Below, piece by piece: positions 60,663 to 64,000 of a stretch of DNA of 64,000 nt. A program made the translations under genes and the position numbers. Within the stretch, counting starts at the first letter, position 1. Each line of letters opens with the position of its first letter. Source of the stretch: CAIODY01 sp046051225 (GTDB taxonomy: Bacteria; Bacteroidota; Bacteroidia; Chitinophagales; CAIODY01); contig JBJOOR010000005.1 of the NCBI GenBank assembly GCA_046051225.1, positions 62,001 to 126,000 on the forward strand, read 5' to 3'. The notes under the pieces were generated by a model that worked only from the letters and a program-made list of their open reading frames with translations, ran no database searches and had not been told where the DNA came from.

Positions 60663-62030
60663 TTATTCAACATCAATTACGATGGCTACGCTTTTCTGTA
60701 AGTCATTATTCAAATCATAGCGCTTGCTTTTGCCATCACATGTTAAAATTAAGCTAGTGGTATTGGGCGGTTGAGCGCCAAGATTATGCGCTACTATTAC
60801 TATCCTGTTTTGTGTGTGAGGCTGTAGATTTATTTCAAATACTTTTTTGCTGGCAGTAAGTGTATAATGATTGGCTATTAATATATCATTGATATATAGC
60901 GATATTTCATCGCCATCTACAATGCCATGGTCGAATAGGGCAATGGTACATTGGCTAGATGTGGCAGCAACATAATAATTATCCAATATCTTTCTGTTTA
61001 AAATGGTAGCCAATTGCGTAGCGCTAAAATGCAATGGGGCTTGGGTGTGCAGTTGCATGATGCCATTGCCCCAACTACCCGAATATATATTGCCCAATGT
61101 ATCTACGGCTACGGCAGCTATCACGGCTTTGTTTTGCTGTGGGCTGGTAAGCGATGTCCAATTCAATCCATCAAAACGCATCAGGCTATTGCGCTGCGAT
61201 GATAGATACACATTGTCAGCCTTATCTATATAAAAGGCATGCTTAAAGTATTCTTTGCTAGGGTTTGCCCTTTTATCCATTAGGTATTTGGTGGCAGATT
61301 CTTCATATATGCTCCATGCAGTACCATTCCACTTTTGCAACGTACCACTTGGAAACGTGGCACACCATATATTGCCTTTGCTATCGGCGGCTATGCCATA
61401 GTTTATTTTCTGTTTGGGTTGGGTTGAATTAATTATCATTTTTTTAAAATGAATATTATCGCTGCTGCTATATATGCCCTTGCCTGTGCTTATCCATAGG
61501 GTGTTTTTATTATCAAAGCAAATGGCTTGTATGGCATATTTAAGGGCATTGGTTTCGCCCCATATTTTTGTAGAACCACTATTCCTTAGTTGGTACAAAC
61601 CCTCATTATAAGTGCCTACCAATACATTGCCATTATTATTAATAGCTATGCTTAATATAGTATTGGTGCTGCCTATCGAATAGTTAGTAAATTTTTTGCC
61701 ATCATATTTATCTACACCTTTTTGATTAGTGGCTATCCAGATATTGCCTTGCTTATCTTGTTTTATTTCATTGATATAATTGGAACTAATAGCCGAATTT
61801 TTGGTATTAAATGTTTGCCAACTGCTAGCCGTATGCTTTGTAATGCCACCACCCCAAGTGGCTATCCATGTGGTTTTGCCATCGGTGGATAGTATAATAT
61901 CCGTTACATTATTATTAGGCAATGGCGAATTATAGTTATTATAATTTACCATCGTATCGCCCTGCGCTGCCAATAGCAATGGCATGGCATATAATACCAT
62001 TATACTTATACTTAATGCAATATATTTCAT
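60663..62030 (-). CDS. Two-component-regulator-propeller-type secreted protein
   Basis: A 455-residue exported beta-propeller protein. A signal peptide (MKYIALSISIMVLYAMPLLL) is followed by at least six propeller units of the two_component_regulator_propeller kind: TTWIATWGGGITKHTASSWQ, NIWIATNQKGVDKYDGKKFT, TLWISTGKGIYSSSD, NIWCATFPSGTLQKWNGTAW, NVYLSSQRNSLMRFDGLNW, and NIYSGSWGNGIMQLH. The last 110 residues form a separate beta domain with CTIALFDHGIVDGDEISLYI. No histidine kinase part is attached. It converges with the GH2 gene with no intervening base. Function is unknown; carbohydrate or surface sensing is a guess. Confidence 0.82.
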   Translation of the reverse strand: MKYIALSISIMVLYAMPLLLAAQGDTMVNYNNYNSPLPNNNVTDIILSTDGKTTWIATWGGGITKHTASSWQTFNTKNSAISSNYINEIKQDKQGNIWIATNQKGVDKYDGKKFTNYSIGSTNTILSIAINNNGNVLVGTYNEGLYQLRNSGSTKIWGETNALKYAIQAICFDNKNTLWISTGKGIYSSSDNIHFKKMIINSTQPKQKINYGIAADSKGNIWCATFPSGTLQKWNGTAWSIYEESATKYLMDKRANPSKEYFKHAFYIDKADNVYLSSQRNSLMRFDGLNWTSLTSPQQNKAVIAAVAVDTLGNIYSGSWGNGIMQLHTQAPLHFSATQLATILNRKILDNYYVAATSSQCTIALFDHGIVDGDEISLYINDILIANHYTLTASKKVFEINLQPHTQNRIVIVAHNLGAQPPNTTSLILTCDGKSKRYDLNNDLQKSVAIVIDVE

Positions 62031-62201
62031 ATTTATAAGCCTATTATTTTTATAAAAAATATATATGGTAGCATGGCTATGCAGCTACCTATCATTGCAA
62101 AGCTACAAATACATTTGGCTACCTAATAATATAGTTTTAAAAGGCAATTGCCATCGCACAATAGCTATTATCCATTTTATAAAATGAATATGCCTATTGA
62201 T

Positions 62202-62239
62202 AAAAAAAAGCGAAGTATCTACTATGATACTTCGCTTTT
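62202..62239 (-). terminator. Terminator of the 219-aa gene
   Basis: AAAAGCGAAGTATC (62206-62219) and GATACTTCGCTTTT (62226-62239) form a perfect 14-base stem with a 6-base loop; on the minus strand an A/T tract follows. It lies 40 bases beyond the gene ending at 62280. The stretch 62031-62201 has no visible feature. Confidence 0.8.
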
Positions 62240-62279
62240 GATAAGTCGTTAATGCACTATTATATAATACTATTATTAT

Positions 62280-62939
62280 TTAATTGATAGTACTACCCAA
62301 TATTTGCGGACTAAAACCGCTGCTGCCCACACCATTATGCGCCACTACGCATACCATTACAGGTTGCAAGGCAGGCAGGTTCTCAAATGTTTCATTAGCA
62401 CTGCCATAAGGTATTATAAATACCAACACATTGGCTGGCACCATCAATTGTCCGTTTTGAATAGTTACTTGAAAGTCGCCACCCAATTGGGCAATGTGTG
62501 TATATTTGGTAGCATTAGCAATAGCTTTTACTTTCGAATTTAGTTTACCACCAGCAATGCTAGTTAATTTGGTAGCTTCGGGGGCTTCGGGCGGCGTATT
62601 GCTAGTGCCTGTGGCTTTGGTGCTTTCAAATCCGCAACCATGTATAACAGTAGTATCGCCAGCGGCTTGCTTGCTTACATAGTCGGCTTGCAAATGCAAA
62701 TCGGCATTAAGCGCATCGGTAGCATTGTGCAATTCATCCTGCGCCACCTGCCCATTATCTTTATTAGCCCAAGCCGTTTCTACCCGTTGGGCAGCGGTGC
62801 TCATATTGGCTAATGTAACAGGGGGTGTGGGCACATGGCTATTGCTTGTCATGGCTGATACTGTGCCACGGGCAAATGATGCCATCTCTAATGGCGAATC
62901 TTTAAGCCAACTGTACTTTGTTTTAATGGGAAAAGGCAT
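62280..62939 (-). CDS. Conserved hypothetical protein, 219 aa
   Basis: A soluble protein without a signal peptide. The N half, with SFARGTVSAMTSNSHVPTPP and TLANMSTAAQRVETAWANKD, is helical, and QADYVSKQAAGDTTVIHGCG follows. The C half, with NQTVTI-like strands (FQVTIQNGQLMVPANVLVFI), looks like a fibronectin-type fold. I have an impression of similar Bacteroidota proteins, but I cannot name a family and no function is known. It is monocistronic, with a terminator. Codon usage here (gcc, ggc) is a little GC-richer than in much of the window. Confidence 0.75.
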   Translation of the reverse strand: MPFPIKTKYSWLKDSPLEMASFARGTVSAMTSNSHVPTPPVTLANMSTAAQRVETAWANKDNGQVAQDELHNATDALNADLHLQADYVSKQAAGDTTVIHGCGFESTKATGTSNTPPEAPEATKLTSIAGGKLNSKVKAIANATKYTHIAQLGGDFQVTIQNGQLMVPANVLVFIIPYGSANETFENLPALQPVMVCVVAHNGVGSSGFSPQILGSTIN

Positions 62940-63067
62940 AATAAGGGTAGAAGCAAGTTTTAGGATTGTTAATTAGTTTATATGAATGCTTCTATTAGCA
63001 AAAATAAATATACTTTTTTTAAAAAGCAATACCCATTTTAAAATAAATAATTTACATTTTTAAAAAC

Positions 63068-63222
63068 GAAACTAGAAACGAACGGTTTCTAATTTCAAAA
63101 ACAAAAAATGAAACTAGAAACGAATGGTTTCTAGATTCAAAAATAAAAAATGAAACTAGAAACGAGTGGTTTCTAGATTCAAAAATAAAAAACGAAACTA
63201 GAAACGAATGGTTTCTAGTTTC
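63068..63222. repeat. Tandem array of four 42-bp hairpin units
   Basis: Units start at 63068, 63110, 63152 and 63194, exactly 42 bases apart. Each contains arms GAAACTAGAAAC and GTTTCTAGTTTC around a 5-base loop; the fourth unit is perfect, the others have one mismatch in the right arm. An A-rich linker (aaaataaaaaatg-like) separates the units. It lies in a 407-base gap (62940-63346) without genes. Because linkers and stems are near-identical it is not a CRISPR. No coding potential was seen. Confidence 0.85.
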
Positions 63223-63346
63223 CTATTGTAAAAATCAAATTAAAAAGGGATGATAGCTAATAAGCTATTAGTCGTATGCATAGCCCAAGCATCAAATGCA
63301 AAATGGAATATTTTAGTAGCCAATTGCCAGCCATCGATAGCTATTA

Positions 63347-64000
63347 TTACAATTCATCTTTCATAGCCATTTGCTTCATTTCGGTAGCCAATGCGCTGCC
63401 AAGGTATTTCTCTACGGCATTATGCACTATATATAATAGCGGCGTAAGTAGCACCGCCACCACAAATTTATAGATATAATTGCCTACGCAAATAGTCATC
63501 ACCAAGCTGAAAGAAAATTGCGCTTCGGGTGGATAGTTTGCCCATCGAGGGTATAAATAAAACGCAATAAACAATACCACAAAGCTATCAATCAATTGCG
63601 ATACGATGGTGCTGCCTGTGCTTCTAAGCCAAATGTATTTTTCGCCCGTAAGTTTTTTAATGCGATGAAATACTATCACATCTACTACCTGCCCTATCAA
63701 AAATGCCGACAGCGACCCTATAATGATGCCGATGCCTTGCCCAAATATTTGCTGATAAGCGTCATTCATATTGGGCACACCCATTGTTTTTTTGCTGCCT
63801 ATCCAAAAGCCAGCAGGCTTTAGCCGAATGCCTAAGTACAACATCAAAAATGCATATATCAATAAGCCAGCGGCTAGATACGAAAGCAATTTTACTCCCT
63901 TTTCGCCAAAATATTCGTTGATAATATCCGTCATGATAAACACCACAGGCCATAACAATACACCAGCCGTAAGATTAAAACTAAACGGATTGCCAAAAAA
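63347..64000 (-). CDS. Queuosine precursor transporter (YhhQ family), partial
   Basis: A multi-helix membrane protein cut by the window end; the frame stays open to the last base. Segments FFGNPFSFNLTAGVLLWPVV, FIMTDIINEYFG, then LLSYLAAGLLIYAFLMLYLG and GFWIGSKKTMG match the VUT/YhhQ family of queuine or preQ1/preQ0 importers. RSTGSTIVSQLIDSFVVLFI is the family's conserved helix. About six helices are visible. The start lies beyond 64000. The remaining C-terminus ends EMKQMAMKDEL, a hydrophilic tail. Confidence 0.88.
   Translation of the reverse strand, partial: FFGNPFSFNLTAGVLLWPVVFIMTDIINEYFGEKGVKLLSYLAAGLLIYAFLMLYLGIRLKPAGFWIGSKKTMGVPNMNDAYQQIFGQGIGIIIGSLSAFLIGQVVDVIVFHRIKKLTGEKYIWLRSTGSTIVSQLIDSFVVLFIAFYLYPRWANYPPEAQFSFSLVMTICVGNYIYKFVVAVLLTPLLYIVHNAVEKYLGSALATEMKQMAMKDEL

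Noticed and set aside
63068..63222. CRISPR array
   Set aside because: The 42-base period has almost identical linkers as well as identical stems, only four units, and no cas genes nearby.

Overview
The window is chromosomal DNA of a low-GC member of the Bacteroidota, probably a Chitinophagales/Sphingobacteriales-type organism (the order is a guess). The evidence is a GldA-type ABC ATPase, a T9SS C-terminal sorting domain, a TonB receptor/DUF4249 pair, DUF4175, DUF3276 and DUF5777 family proteins, futalosine-pathway MqnC, and promoters of the Bacteroidota type (TTTG, about 19 bases, TAnnTTTG) with few Shine-Dalgarno sites. No rRNA, tRNA, phage, transposase or CRISPR array was seen. The window starts inside one gene (minus strand, only 16 codons visible) and ends inside a queuosine-precursor transporter gene.

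Layout. 1-10.3 kb: fumarase, then a TetR-TolC-adaptor-RND efflux operon with a four-helix-bundle IVS-like element between adaptor and pump. 10.4-14.4 kb: mqnC and valS. 14.4-20.4 kb: a minus-strand block holding a phosphatase relic, a secreted protein and carB, which is split into two ORFs by a UPF0175/DUF3368 toxin-antitoxin pair and a secreted protein. 20.6-30 kb: BamA-like protein, hydrolase, DUF3276, ffh, an inverted-repeat-flanked orphan gene, gldA, a class I isoprenoid-synthase-like protein, rodA and an ABC ATPase. 30-38 kb: a VapBC-type pair with a palindromic operator, DUF4175, an AAA ATPase, and sugar transporter plus ROK kinase. 38-44.5 kb: galE, a ureohydrolase-fold protein lacking its metal ligands, and a TonB receptor/DUF4249 pair. 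44.6-49.5 kb: a second TetR-regulated efflux operon of the EmrAB-TolC type. 49.5-58.2 kb: DPP-IV peptidase, a lipoprotein, a GlcNAc-kinase-like ATPase, a minus-strand cell-envelope redox cluster (DUF5777, YceI, CxxCH lipoprotein, Rieske protein, T9SS CxxxCH protein) and an S41 protease. 58.3-64 kb: beta-mannosidase, a beta-propeller protein, an unknown protein, a four-unit hairpin tandem array and the truncated transporter.

Main points. (1) The promoter/operator in front of the first TetR gene recurs almost base for base (37 of 40) 38.6 kb away in front of the TonB receptor/DUF4249 pair, which suggests one TetR regulon linking efflux with outer-membrane uptake. (2) Short repeats occur in operon gaps and also in frame inside coding genes: three places in valS and one 12-bp-arm palindrome in the beta-mannosidase, comparable to protein-coding palindromic elements known in Rickettsia. 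(3) carB is cut exactly at its domain linker. (4) The 53-56 kb cluster looks like a surface electron-transfer module. (5) An orphan gene at 25 kb lies between 16-bp inverted repeats with no transposase. Functions are inferred from motifs read by eye; no database search was run.
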